NCBI GenBank assembly: GCA_016935015.1
Contig: JAFGRT010000034.1
Coordinates: forward strand, 1-32,717
Length of the DNA: 32,717 nucleotides
DNA from: Acidobacteriota bacterium
GTDB lineage: Bacteria; Acidobacteriota; JAAYUB01
Direction of reading: 5' to 3'
Both the position numbers and the translations under genes were made by a program. The notes under the pieces were generated by a model. That model was not told the origin of the DNA. It saw only the letters and a program-made list of their open reading frames with translations, and did not search any database. This document shows, piece by piece, positions 7,553 through 16,050 of this stretch (position 1 is its first letter; every line of letters starts with the position of its first letter).

Positions 7553-8041
7553 GATCAGCAACCGCATATCCGTCCCCGGCCGTCCCGCCAGACAGCGCCA
7601 CCGGCCGGGCATGATTCCGGGCATGACCTTGCCTGGAGTGCCAGGGCAGACAAACAATCCAAACGGCGCGCCCGGTGGCGGCGGACGACCGCTGTCCCCG
7701 TCGATGATTACGGGCGAAAAAAATGCCGGTCAGACCCGGGTAGCATGCAAGAGTGCAGTACGGGAACAGGAACTGGAGAGTGGAATCGTCGCTTTGTATT
7801 TCTGCCTGATTCGTCTGACCGGCGTTGAGATCTTTACATCATTGCCTGTCTGAACATTTGTTTTCACGGCAGTAAACGTAAGCCGGCACCGGCATGTTCC
7901 GGTGATCCACCGACGGCGGTCCCACCGGGTGGGCGGATCGCTCGCCAGACAATCGGCACATCTTGCACCAAGCCGTCCGGTTGGTGTACGGATCAACACC
8001 GAGCCGTGAAAAGGCAGCGCCGTCATCGGCACAAGATTCTG

Positions 8042-8070
8042 TTGACTTTTCCACGGCTTGAAAATACATT
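8042..8070 (+). promoter_or_regulatory. Promoter of the murein endopeptidase gene
   Basis: TTGACT (8042-8047), 17-bp spacer, TACATT (8065-8070). Predicted start near 8077, giving a leader of about 158 nt before the ATG at 8235. Confidence 0.55.
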
Positions 8071-8234
8071 ATGGGACAGGCAATCCCCCCGGCAGGGCGG
8101 AATTTCCGTGAACCGGGGAATTCTTCTCCTTTCGGAAGCCCGGAGCGACCGGGGTGCAGACGTTTGGCTCTTCGGCGGCAGCGCCAGCGCGGCCGTGCCT
8201 CATGGACGGCAGACCGACACCAAAGGATACCTTG

Positions 8235-9398
8235 ATGAGCCCAGCCTACCGGCTGATCCTCCTGCTGGTATTTTTGACGGCCGTTTGCAGTGGCGGCCGG
8301 GCGCAATCCTTACCCGACATCATTCATGAAATCAGTAACAGTCCGGCTTTGCTGAACCTCTCCCCTGTCGTCCCGCCGGAGATGGTCGCCCTCGCCGACA
8401 CTCAGCTGCGGCTGCTGGTCGAGCACGACCTGGCGGCCTGCGGCTCCATGTCGGTGGGCTTTCCCAAGGGGGGCGCCCTGGTAAATGCTGTGCCCATGCC
8501 CGAATCACCGCACTGGGAGATCATCAATCCCAACGAGTCGTGGGGCACGGAAGAAACCGTGGCCTTCATCGGCACAGTCATCCACGTGGTCAACCGGCTC
8601 TTTCCAGATTCCCCGCCGCTATACATCGGTGACATCAGCCATCGGGACGGCGGCCGTCTCAACCGCCACTACTCTCATCAGGCCGGGCGCGACGCCGATC
8701 TCGGCTTTTACTACAAGGGCGGCAAGGGAACCTGGCATGCCGCCGGGCACAGCCGCAATCTGGACCTCGCCCGCAACTGGGCGCTGGTACGGGCGCTCAT
8801 CGTCCACACGGACGTCGAGGTTATTTTGCTGGACCGGCGGATCCAGAAGCTACTCTACGACCACGCCCGCTCCATCGGCGAAGATCCCGACTGGCTCCGC
8901 ACCGTTTTCGAGTACCCGGCCGGCCGCGGCCCGTGCCTGGTCCGTCATGACCGGGGGCATCGCACCCACTACCATGTCCGGTTTTTCAATCGACGGGCCC
9001 AGGAACTGGGCATTAAGGCCTACCGACATCTGCTGGAACTGAAGAAGATCCAACCACCGGTCTATTACCAGATGCACCGGGTCCGCTCCGGTCAGACCCT
9101 GGGGCACCTGGCCCGCCGTTACGGCACATCCATCCGGGCCATCCAACGGGCCAACAATTTGGGCGGTACCCTGATCCGGGCCGGCAGGACGTACCGCATC
9201 CCCATCCGGAGCGGGGTGGACTCCGTGCCCGCCAGGATGGAAGTGCCGCCGCGCAACTTGCCGCCGACCCTGCCCGAGATCATGGCCGTCATCGATTGGA
9301 CGCCGGCACCGCATCCCGTATCGCCACTGCAGGCCCATCGTCTGCCGCCGCTGCTGGCCGACCTTCTGCTTGGCTGGTCCTGGCGTCTGGGGCTATAA
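8235..9398 (+). CDS. Secreted MepA-type murein endopeptidase (M74) with LysM domain
   Basis: 387 residues from the ATG at 8235, chosen over an upstream ATG at 8154 because AAAGGA (8222-8227) precedes it and it opens a signal peptide (residues 1-23, ending GGRA-QS). It should cleave D-Ala-meso-DAP cross-links in periplasmic peptidoglycan. The metal site matches MepA: SHQAGRDAD gives His148 and Asp155, and GHRTHYH gives His242, His245 and His247, the spacing of His206/His209/His211 in E. coli MepA. A LysM peptidoglycan-binding domain (about 280-325, VRSGQTL...YRIPI) follows, which E. coli MepA lacks, then a Pro-rich tail. It probably acts tethered to the wall during growth or division. Transcribed alone from the promoter at 8042-8070. 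Confidence 0.92.
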   Translation: MSPAYRLILLLVFLTAVCSGGRAQSLPDIIHEISNSPALLNLSPVVPPEMVALADTQLRLLVEHDLAACGSMSVGFPKGGALVNAVPMPESPHWEIINPNESWGTEETVAFIGTVIHVVNRLFPDSPPLYIGDISHRDGGRLNRHYSHQAGRDADLGFYYKGGKGTWHAAGHSRNLDLARNWALVRALIVHTDVEVILLDRRIQKLLYDHARSIGEDPDWLRTVFEYPAGRGPCLVRHDRGHRTHYHVRFFNRRAQELGIKAYRHLLELKKIQPPVYYQMHRVRSGQTLGHLARRYGTSIRAIQRANNLGGTLIRAGRTYRIPIRSGVDSVPARMEVPPRNLPPTLPEIMAVIDWTPAPHPVSPLQAHRLPPLLADLLLGWSWRLGL

Positions 9399-9513
9399 CC
9401 CACCAACGTGGACATCATCGTCCATATGACCGAGGACTGCGCCGTTTCACGGTAAAATTGGTGACATACGACCCGGAAGGACCACGATCAGCCTTGCCAA
9501 ACCGGAGAAATTC

Positions 9514-9538
9514 CCGTGAATCGCCGGGACATTCACGG
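9514..9538. terminator. Hairpin between convergent genes, probable bidirectional terminator
   Basis: CCGTGAAT (9514-9521) and ATTCACGG (9531-9538) form a perfect 8-bp stem with a 9-nt loop. It lies between the endopeptidase gene and the convergent 136-aa gene. T content after the stem is modest on both strands (ATTGTTG on plus, GAATTT on minus). Confidence 0.5.
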
Positions 9539-9558
9539 ATTGTTGCCCGGAAGTGCCA

Positions 9559-9969
9559 TCAATACAAGGGGCTGCCAGGCATGGAGCTCCTCTCATAGGA
9601 GGCAAAGGCCGTATAGCTCAGGGGGATCGTAAACCACAAGACTGGCTGCCTGTACTCCACCCGGGCCACAACCACGAAGGATGCCAGGGGATGCCGACGG
9701 GCGTCGGGGAAAAGGGTCTGGATTTCACGACTGTTGCGCAGGCCCCGCTGAATGATGATCTTCAATTCAAGAGGGGCGATACCCTTTTCCGTGGCAAGGG
9801 AACCGATCCTTCGTTCCAGGGACTTGTTCATCTCACGGAAACGGGTTTCGAGAAGCTGCTTGGAGGCGATTTCCCACTGATTACATTTAACCTGTGCTGT
9901 CACAGCCTGAAAGATCCCCACCACACCAATCACCGACACTACCGCCGCGATGATCCGCAGGAGTTTCAT
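9559..9969 (-). CDS. Membrane-anchored hypothetical protein, paralog A
   Basis: 136 residues from the ATG at 9969 (GGGGAGG upstream); an in-frame ATG at 10077 lacks a ribosome site. One N-terminal hydrophobic segment (about 4-24) is an uncleaved anchor or signal peptide, followed by a soluble domain. That domain has a charged helix (about 30-60), then LELKIIIQRGLRNSREIQTLFPD, then a beta-rich end with ASFVVVARVEY and SYERSSMP. It is the same length as, and about half identical to, the product at 10546-10956, and both lie on the same strand, so this is a tandem duplication. No family is recognised. The layout resembles small envelope LemA-like proteins, but the LemA motifs are absent. Confidence 0.8.
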   Translation of the reverse strand: MKLLRIIAAVVSVIGVVGIFQAVTAQVKCNQWEIASKQLLETRFREMNKSLERRIGSLATEKGIAPLELKIIIQRGLRNSREIQTLFPDARRHPLASFVVVARVEYRQPVLWFTIPLSYTAFASYERSSMPGSPLY

Positions 9970-10545
9970 ACATCCTCCCCCTCGGCAAATATTTGGTAAT
10001 GAAGCGACAATATACCATATTCCCGGATTGCACGCCAGATTCGTTCGCAGGCCATTCCCAGGAGGACATTGGATCACAACTTCCTGAAATGATTGAATAA
10101 GTTAGTGGCGACGATATTGAAGTCACAGGGAAACAACGGATCCATTCGGCCGCTCCGGCCCGCCCGGTGAATGATCGAGCTCGGGAACAGGGGGCGATGG
10201 AGAACCACCGGCCATTGCCGGCAATGTCGCGCACATCCACACCAACGCCCGGGAATTATCCGTAGCGTCCATTGATTTGAAAGTTCTGCTTTTAGGCACC
10301 GCTTCCGATGGCGATACAACCGTTCGGCAGCTGCCGGCTACTCCCTGAGCCGTGGCCCGGTGGCCGGGATGATGATCATGGGTAGTGGCGGGCACACGAT
10401 CCGGCTACCCAGCGCCATATTCCCCTGAATCAGTAACACATGAAGGTGATCAGGTGCATTTCATCCTGTAATTCGCGAGGAGGATCAGCCGATGAAAGCC
10501 TCGGCGAGCTGAATACGAAGCGTCGTGCAATCCACCCAAAAGAGA
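9970..10545. other. Intergenic stretch between the two 136-aa paralogs
   Basis: 576 bp without a convincing gene. It holds two perfect 12-bp palindromes, ATTGCCGGCAAT (10214-10225) and CGGCAGCTGCCG (10325-10336). A 6-codon ORF (10492-10512, plus strand) lies behind a perfect GAGGAGG site. A TATATT box on the complement (10009-10014) may serve paralog A, but no good -35 box goes with it. Confidence 0.45.
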
Positions 10546-10956
10546 TCAGGGAAATCGGGCCGCCGGCATGGAATTTCGCTCGTATGACTTGAAGGCCGTG
10601 AAAGTCAGGGGAACGGTCACCAAGAGGATTCTCTGCTTGTATTCGACCACCGCCACCACGACGAAAGACGCCAGCGGATACTGCTCGTAATCGGGGATCA
10701 GGGTCTGGATTTCACGACTGGTCCGCAAGCCGCGCGTGATGTCAATCTTGAGGTCCAGGGGGGTGATCCCTGTTTCCGGGGCGAGGGCGGTGATCTTCGC
10801 TTTCAACGTTTCCTCCCTTTCCCGAAAGTCGTTGTTCAGGGTTCGCTGGACGGCGATTTCATACTCGTCGCACCGGATGGAGGCGGTGACCGCCTGATAG
10901 ACACCCACGGCGACGACGATCAACACGATCATGCTAATGATCCACAATGATTTCAT
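10546..10956 (-). CDS. Membrane-anchored hypothetical protein, paralog B
   Basis: 136 residues from the ATG at 10956, preceded by AGGGAGGAATT. N-terminal membrane segment (about 4-24, SLWIISMIVLIVVAVGVYQA), a Glu/Lys-rich helix, then LDLKIDITRGLRTSREIQTLIPD, ASFVVVAVVEY and SYERNSMP. Shared with paralog A at the same positions are a Cys and a Glu just after the membrane segment, the TRGLRxSREIQTL core and the SYERxSMP tail. The conserved face is therefore the extracytoplasmic domain. Separate ribosome sites and a 577-bp gap suggest separate transcription. Function unknown. Confidence 0.82.
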   Translation of the reverse strand: MKSLWIISMIVLIVVAVGVYQAVTASIRCDEYEIAVQRTLNNDFREREETLKAKITALAPETGITPLDLKIDITRGLRTSREIQTLIPDYEQYPLASFVVVAVVEYKQRILLVTVPLTFTAFKSYERNSMPAARFP

Positions 10957-11199
10957 GGCAATTCCTCCCTGGACTGACCGTTGGAATGCAAGGCTGAATA
11001 ATACGTACAGATTACCACAACACCCCTCCCCGGCCAAGGATGTGCCGGCCGATCCATGTCCACCGGACCGGTCGTGCGTCGCCCGGGGCCCCCGTCACCC
11101 TTGGTTTTTTCGTCGGGAAAACCCACAGATTTTGCTCAGATTGGAACGACTTCTCACTCCACGGCACGGATGCACCGATTTGTAGGCGCCACACGATGG

Positions 11200-11228
11200 T
11201 TGACTTGCGGGTCCGGAGCGGCTATGGT
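11200..11228 (+). promoter_or_regulatory. Promoter of the M14 peptidase gene
   Basis: TTGACT (11200-11205), 17-bp spacer, TATGGT (11223-11228). It is the only recognisable element in the 331-bp divergent gap 10957-11287. Predicted leader about 55 nt. A matching promoter for paralog B on the other strand was not found. Confidence 0.55.
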
Positions 11229-11287
11229 GAATGCCTGGTCGTTGCTCCAAAACCGTTCATGCCCCAAATTCAAAGACGGAGGATTAT

Positions 11288-13852
11288 ATGCGGTATCGAT
11301 TGATTGGCCTGATACTCCTCCTCGGCAGCGCTTTCGCCGTTGCCCAGCAAAGCCCCGACGAGTATCTCGGCGTCACGGTCGGCGCAGATCGCACCCTGGT
11401 GGCCTATCCCGATATCATCCGCTATTTCGAGCACCTGGCGACGGAATCGCCGCGGGTTCACCTGAGCGCCGAGGGCGACTCCACCCTCGGGAATCCACTT
11501 TATGTGGCCTTCATTTCCTCGCCGGAAAATATCGTCCGGCTGGATCGCCTCACCGCCATCAACCGCCGGCTGGCCAATCCGGACGACCTCACGGCCGCCG
11601 AGGCGGCCCGGCTGATAACGGAAGGCCGGGTGTTCGTGCTCATCACGGCCGCCATCCACGCCACCGAGATCGCCTCCACCCAGATGGGCATGCTGCTGGC
11701 CCACCGGCTGGCCACCACCACGGATCCGCAATGGGAGAAGTACCTGGACGAGGTGGTGTTGCTGTACATGCCGTCCATCAATCCTGACGGCAACATCATG
11801 GTCACCGACTGGTACAACCGCTATCTCGGCACTGATTACGAAGGCGGTCGTCTGCCTTTTCTCTACCATCATTATGCCGGCCATGACAACAACCGCGACT
11901 TCTACATGCTCAACCTGCCCGAGAGCCGCATCGTGAACGCCGTCCTGCATCACCGCTATTTCCCCCAGATCTTTCTGGACATGCACCAGATGGGCTCCAC
12001 CGGACCCCGCATGTTCGTCCCGCCCTTCAAGGACCCGTTGAACCAGAACCTCCAGCCGGTGCTCCTCAAGGAGACGGATCTCATCGGCACCTTTATGGCC
12101 CTGAAACTGCAGGAGCAGGGAAAACAGGGCGTCGCCAGCGCCTATGCCTTCGACGCCTACTGGCCCGGCGGCTCCAAGAACACCGCCTGGTTCAAGAATG
12201 TGGTGGGCGTGCTCACCGAAATGGCCAGCGCCCAGATCGCCACGCCCATCGACATCGAGAGCAACGAGCTGGGCGTCGCCTCCAAAGGCCTGCCCGAGTA
12301 CAAGCCCCAGGTGAATTTCCCCGACCCCTGGCCGGGCGGGGCTTGGCGCCTGCGGGATATCATCGATTACGAACTCATCGCCGTCGAGGCGCTGCTGGAA
12401 GTCGCCGCCCAAAACCGGGTCGCCTTCCTCACCAATTTCTACCGGCTGGGTGCCGCGAACATCCGCCGCGGTGAAGCCGAGGCCCCGTTCGCCTACCTGT
12501 TTCCGCCCGAACAGTGGGACCGCCCCGCCCTGACGTCGTTCCTGGCCCTCCTGCAGGAGCACGGCATCCGGCTGTTCCGGCTGGATCAGGCCACGACTTT
12601 CGACCACCGGGTTTATCCCGCCGGCACCGTGGTGATGCCCCTGGCCCAACCCTACCGTGACTTCATCCAGGTGATGATGGAGACGCAACACTATCCGGAG
12701 ATTCGCTACATGCCCGACGGACCCATTCTCGAACCATACGATGCCTCGGGTTGGACCCTCCCCCTGCAGATGGGCATCTCCTTTGAGACGGCGTCCGTCC
12801 CGGTGGCTGACCTCGCGCTCACTCCCTTGCCGGCGGTCCTTCAGGAAATGCCGCCCATCAGCGGCGAGGGCGATCATTACCGGATTCCGGCCCGCTGCAA
12901 TGGCAGTGTCATCGTGATCAACCGGCTGCTGAAGGATGGCGTAACGGTTCACCGCGAGTCAGGTACCGGCGATTTCTGGGTACCCGTTGCCGGGCTGGAC
13001 GCGGAAAACATGCAGCAGATACTGGATGGAACCGGCGTCGCCGTGGAACGCCGGACAGCGCCCGTTCCGGCGGATCTCCACCTGCTGCGCGCGCCGCGCA
13101 TCGCCATCTTCCAGCCTTACATGGCCAGCATGGACGAAGGCTGGACCCGCCTGGTCCTCGACCAGTATGAATTCCCCTTCACGGTGCTGCACCATCCGGA
13201 TTTCTCCGCCAGGGACCTCGCTGCAGAATTCGATGTCATCCTGTTTGCCGACATGAGTCGCGATGTGATCGTGGAAGGCCAATCCGGCCGGAGCCGCGGG
13301 TACAGCTCGGCCGGTCTTCCGCCTGAATACCGCGGCGGCATCGGCGCCGACGGCCTGAAGAAGCTGAAAGCGTTTATCCAGTCGGGGGGCAGCGTGATTC
13401 TCATGGACTCGGCCTGGGAGCTGGCCGCCAAGGATTTCGAGCTTCCCATCGCCAATGCACTCGCCGGTCTTGGGGATGACAAATTTTCCTGCCCGGGGTC
13501 GATCCTGCGCCTGCATGTGGACACGACAGACCCGCTGGCCTGGGGACTGCCCGCCGAAAGCATCATCTATTTCGGCCGCAGTCCGGCGTTCACCACGCGA
13601 ATTCCCCCCACCCGCAACATCGTGCGGGACGTGGTCGCCGGATTCGGTGAACGCGGCCCGCACCTCTTGAGTGGTTATCTCAAGGGCGGGGAACGGCTCG
13701 ATCGCAAGGCCATGATCGTCCGCTTTCAGTGGGACAAAGGTCACGTGGTGGTCCTGGGCGGTCGGGTTCAACATCGCGCCCAGACAACCGCCACGTTCAA
13801 GTTCCTGTTCAATGCCCTTTACCTGGCCGGGCTTGGTCCGGTGATGCCCTGA
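11288..13852 (+). CDS. Secreted M14-family zinc carboxypeptidase
   Basis: 854 residues from the ATG at 11288 (CGGAGG upstream), which opens a signal peptide (1-19, ending AFAVA). The M14 metal site is visible: His124-x2-Glu127 (IHATE) and His233 (DMHQMG), with NPDG (166-169), NNRDF (201-205) as the substrate-carboxylate Arg region, and Glu311 (LTEMAS) as candidate catalytic base. The catalytic domain takes roughly the first 400 residues. The remaining 450 resemble the long C-terminal extension of large bacterial M14-like proteins, with a Rossmann-type segment (about 610-780, ADMSRDV, GGSVILMDS). It should trim peptides in the periplasm or outside the cell, fitting a peptide-using organism. 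Transcribed alone from 11200-11228. Confidence 0.9.
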   Translation: MRYRLIGLILLLGSAFAVAQQSPDEYLGVTVGADRTLVAYPDIIRYFEHLATESPRVHLSAEGDSTLGNPLYVAFISSPENIVRLDRLTAINRRLANPDDLTAAEAARLITEGRVFVLITAAIHATEIASTQMGMLLAHRLATTTDPQWEKYLDEVVLLYMPSINPDGNIMVTDWYNRYLGTDYEGGRLPFLYHHYAGHDNNRDFYMLNLPESRIVNAVLHHRYFPQIFLDMHQMGSTGPRMFVPPFKDPLNQNLQPVLLKETDLIGTFMALKLQEQGKQGVASAYAFDAYWPGGSKNTAWFKNVVGVLTEMASAQIATPIDIESNELGVASKGLPEYKPQVNFPDPWPGGAWRLRDIIDYELIAVEALLEVAAQNRVAFLTNFYRLGAANIRRGEAEAPFAYLFPPEQWDRPALTSFLALLQEHGIRLFRLDQATTFDHRVYPAGTVVMPLAQPYRDFIQVMMETQHYPEIRYMPDGPILEPYDASGWTLPLQMGISFETASVPVADLALTPLPAVLQEMPPISGEGDHYRIPARCNGSVIVINRLLKDGVTVHRESGTGDFWVPVAGLDAENMQQILDGTGVAVERRTAPVPADLHLLRAPRIAIFQPYMASMDEGWTRLVLDQYEFPFTVLHHPDFSARDLAAEFDVILFADMSRDVIVEGQSGRSRGYSSAGLPPEYRGGIGADGLKKLKAFIQSGGSVILMDSAWELAAKDFELPIANALAGLGDDKFSCPGSILRLHVDTTDPLAWGLPAESIIYFGRSPAFTTRIPPTRNIVRDVVAGFGERGPHLLSGYLKGGERLDRKAMIVRFQWDKGHVVVLGGRVQHRAQTTATFKFLFNALYLAGLGPVMP

Positions 13853-13990
13853 GTTGGAGAATCCGCGCCGGTCCGTTGGGACGTACATCCCGTTTGTGTG
13901 CGCGCAGCGTTCCCGGCCATGTGGCCACCGGGCTTCAACATGCCGTCCGGTGTCCGAAAACCGGACCACACACGGTGCGGCACTGGGACG

Positions 13991-14452
13991 ATGGATTTCA
14001 ATAGTCGGCAGTCACCGAAACCGGCTCTCTCCGTTGACCGGGACGGCCGCTGGTTTGCCGACGGTCACGAAATTACCCATCCCGGCACATATCGCTTGTT
14101 CATCCATTCGCCGGCCGGCGTCACCGGCGGCTATTGCATGCGCAGCGGTGCCGACGGGCACACGGTCACTGTGGAGGACACGCCCTGGGCGGTGTGCAAC
14201 CTGCGGCTGATGAGAAATCCGGCCAGCAAAGAGTCCATCGGCCTGTGGCTCCAAGACGGCCGCCGGTACACACTGGATCCCGACAGGCCGGAGATCAGCA
14301 CCCGCGATACGGCACGCAGCCACGGCATACCCACCAGGTCACGGCGGGCCCGCCTGACGCGGGCCGCCTGGCAACAGCTGCTGGTGGAAGTGGACGATGT
14401 CACGCTGTGCTGCCACATTCGCATGAACAATCGCTGCTATTTTATCGGCTGA
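13991..14452 (+). CDS. DUF1285-like small protein
   Basis: 153 residues from the ATG at 13991. The ribosome site is weak (GGGACG) and an upstream in-frame ATG at 13898 is possible, but similarity begins only after the chosen start. VDRDGRWFADGHEITHP, then YCMRSGADGH and VTVEDTPWAV follow the DUF1285 pattern (dG-W-G-I, then VEDtPf) in the first 70 residues. The C-terminal half (LWLQDGRRYTLDP, then an Arg-rich segment) is less conserved. There is no signal peptide. The family is of unknown function and often a single cytoplasmic gene. It lies 138 bp after the M14 gene on the same strand and converges with the next gene 42 bp on. Confidence 0.75.
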   Translation: MDFNSRQSPKPALSVDRDGRWFADGHEITHPGTYRLFIHSPAGVTGGYCMRSGADGHTVTVEDTPWAVCNLRLMRNPASKESIGLWLQDGRRYTLDPDRPEISTRDTARSHGIPTRSRRARLTRAAWQQLLVEVDDVTLCCHIRMNNRCYFIG

Positions 14453-14494
14453 TGTCGATGGACGGCCCCGCAACCGGTGGCCGGGATCCGTTCA

Positions 14495-15232
14495 TCATTC
14501 CCCGATTTCCATGCCGGCATCCGTGATCCGGATTTGCTCCGGGGCCACACCGAACAGAGTTTTCAGATTTTCCCGGGCCAGTTCCCGAAACATTTCCTGT
14601 TGTGATGGTTCGTTCTTTTCGACACCGTCCTGGTAACCGACCGGCGGGAACAGACCCATGATGATCAGAGCCTCGTACAACCGTTGCCGCCCGGCGTCGT
14701 CCATCATGCGGAAGGTGTCGCTCAGGCTCAGATTGTCGCGCATGTCCTGGATCAGGGCGTCAGTCTGGGCTTCCGTCACTTCCTCTGCCCGGGCCACGCT
14801 ATAATTGCCCGCCACGAACAGCGCCGCCGCCCGGGCCAGGTCGTAGCGCGCCCCCTCCTGGCGGCACTGTTCGTCGAAGGCCGCCAGCAACTGGCTGAAC
14901 ACCACCTGGAGCTCACCGCGTGTTTCCTCGTCCGCGGCGAACGCCTCGGCAAACGGTCGGACCATTAGCGAATCGGCCACCGGACGAAACGTCCTGTCAA
15001 CCGGCGTGACCGGCGCGGGAGTCTCGGCTGGCGTCTCATCCCGTTCCGCAGCGCGCCGGGCGGCCCGCTTCAGGGCCAGACGTCCCAGGAGCTGGTTGGT
15101 GATCAGGGCCGAGCCGGGATTGTTCCACGACCCGCCCAGGAAATCCCGATACTGGGCGTCCGCTGACCCGCCCCCCAGACCGGTGACCAACACGATGATC
15201 CCGCATGCCATTATCAACAGTCGCATTCCCAT
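14495..15232 (-). CDS. Secreted hypothetical protein, helical repeat-like
   Basis: 245 residues from the ATG at 15232 (GGAAGGAG six bases upstream); a second in-frame ATG two codons on is equally possible. Signal peptide 1-27 (RLLIMACGIIVLVTG...ADA), a short QYRDFLGG segment, a helix rich in Ala/Arg, a Pro/Thr-rich linker, and an all-helical C-terminal domain (about 100-230). That domain has AAALFVAGNYSVARAEEVTEAQTDAL and DDAGRQRLYEALIIMG, a layout resembling DUF6683-type proteins. There are no catalytic motifs. Likely periplasmic. Upstream lies the interleaved repeat at 15391-15418. Confidence 0.75.
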   Translation of the reverse strand: MGMRLLIMACGIIVLVTGLGGGSADAQYRDFLGGSWNNPGSALITNQLLGRLALKRAARRAAERDETPAETPAPVTPVDRTFRPVADSLMVRPFAEAFAADEETRGELQVVFSQLLAAFDEQCRQEGARYDLARAAALFVAGNYSVARAEEVTEAQTDALIQDMRDNLSLSDTFRMMDDAGRQRLYEALIIMGLFPPVGYQDGVEKNEPSQQEMFRELARENLKTLFGVAPEQIRITDAGMEIGE

Positions 15233-15390
15233 TCTCGTCTCCTTCCACTGGTCAGAAACCGGTGTTCTCGCGTGTGAATCCCGGCCGGTGTTGCCGGGGG
15301 AATCCAGTTTTTTCTTCCCACTTATGTGAACATTGCCACATATTCCATCCATTTCCGTCCAAATTGCGACAGTGATGATACTCCTGCTCG

Positions 15391-15418
15391 CGACGAAAGG
15401 CAAGTTCGTCGCTTGCCT
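15391..15418. repeat. 28-nt element of two interleaved 7-mer inverted repeats
   Basis: Four abutting 7-mers in the order A, B, A', B': CGACGAA (15391-15397), AGGCAAG (15398-15404), then the exact complements TTCGTCG (15405-15411) and CTTGCCT (15412-15418). A with A' makes a 7-bp stem whose whole 7-nt loop is complementary to the next 7 nt. It could be a compact pseudoknot, a two-state switch or overlapping operators. It lies about 160 bp upstream of the secreted-protein gene start and before the DUF2148 gene end. Confidence 0.7.
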
Positions 15419-15504
15419 GCCCATGAATCGAAGTCGCCGTCCCTCAATCCCGGCTTTAGTCGGGTGGGCGCATCGATGATGTACATGAAAAACGGACGAT
15501 CGGC

Positions 15505-16050
15505 CTACTGCGCCGCCGGCCGGTCGAAGAACGGGCTTTTGGAGGTGGCCGAAAGAGGGATCCCATAAATGACCGACACTTCGTCGCCCAGCCAGCCCAG
15601 TTTTTTGACCGCCTGGCCCACGGTGTACATGATCCGGTTGTCCACCCGGCGATCGGCGGCCACCGCCACCGCCGACCCCAGGGCTATCCCCAGGTCGCCG
15701 GTGTTGAAGACGCAGGGGACGGTCGGATGCAGCCGCTTTTCATCGCAGTCCGCGAACCCGCACATGCCGCAGACCTTCAGCCCCAGGGGCTCGATACGGG
15801 CCCCCAGCAACACCACGATACCGGCCCGTTCCACGTTGGCCGCGTCCCGCTCGAAAAAGGCCTGGCCGGAGGAACGGCCGATCTCCCGCATGGTGGCCAC
15901 GATGGGCGTCACATCATCGTCCGTAACGATGCGGATCACCAGATTGTCCGATCCGCGTCCCTTGGGCGCTGTCCGGGCGGCCACCGCCATGGCCCGGGCT
16001 GTCTCCAGCAAGTATTCGCGATGCATTCCCTCGACATCTTGGATGATCAT
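15505..16050 (-). CDS. DUF2148 ferredoxin-like domain protein
   Basis: 181 residues from the ATG at 16050, chosen because GGAGG precedes it; an upstream ATG at 16101 lacks one. Cysteines Cys94-x2-Cys97-x4-Cys102 and Cys113 (VCGMCGFADC, then PC) form the DUF2148 metal or Fe-S site. The C-terminal GDLGIALGSAVAVAADRRVDNRIMYTVGQAV is the family signature. The N-terminus (MHREYLLETARAMAVAARTAPKGRG) also fits. The family occurs mainly in anaerobes and its reaction is unknown; the nitroreductase-like look of the helical core suggests a redox role. It has no signal peptide and follows the MFS gene on the same strand with a 226-bp gap, so it may be separately transcribed. Confidence 0.88.
   Translation of the reverse strand: MIIQDVEGMHREYLLETARAMAVAARTAPKGRGSDNLVIRIVTDDDVTPIVATMREIGRSSGQAFFERDAANVERAGIVVLLGARIEPLGLKVCGMCGFADCDEKRLHPTVPCVFNTGDLGIALGSAVAVAADRRVDNRIMYTVGQAVKKLGWLGDEVSVIYGIPLSATSKSPFFDRPAAQ

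Larger units (their letters stand above)
7144..8041. other. Hairpin-rich region with no convincing gene
   Basis: About 900 bp where the ORFs on both strands are short, Arg/Pro/Ser-rich and lack ribosome sites. It contains several perfect inverted repeats: 7356-7371, 7481-7508, 7518-7552, 7575-7609, 7887-7904 and 7966-7986, plus a bulged hairpin at 7630-7648. The 10-mer GACAAACAAT occurs twice, at 7458-7467 and 7649-7658, flanking the first hairpin group. It may encode a structured RNA or be decayed sequence. High GC makes individual 6-bp stems weak evidence. Confidence 0.4.

Noticed and set aside
7490-7828. 112-codon plus-strand ORF in the hairpin-rich gap
   Set aside because: No ribosome site, low-complexity polar composition and overlap with strong hairpins; unlikely to be translated.
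10214-10336. Palindromes ATTGCCGGCAAT and CGGCAGCTGCCG as an attachment site or origin
   Set aside because: They are isolated, dissimilar, and no integrase, transposase or replication gene is nearby.
11270-12952. 560-codon antisense frame within the M14 peptidase gene
   Set aside because: His/Gly/Val-rich translation typical of an antisense shadow; the plus-strand frame has a signal peptide and the full zinc site.
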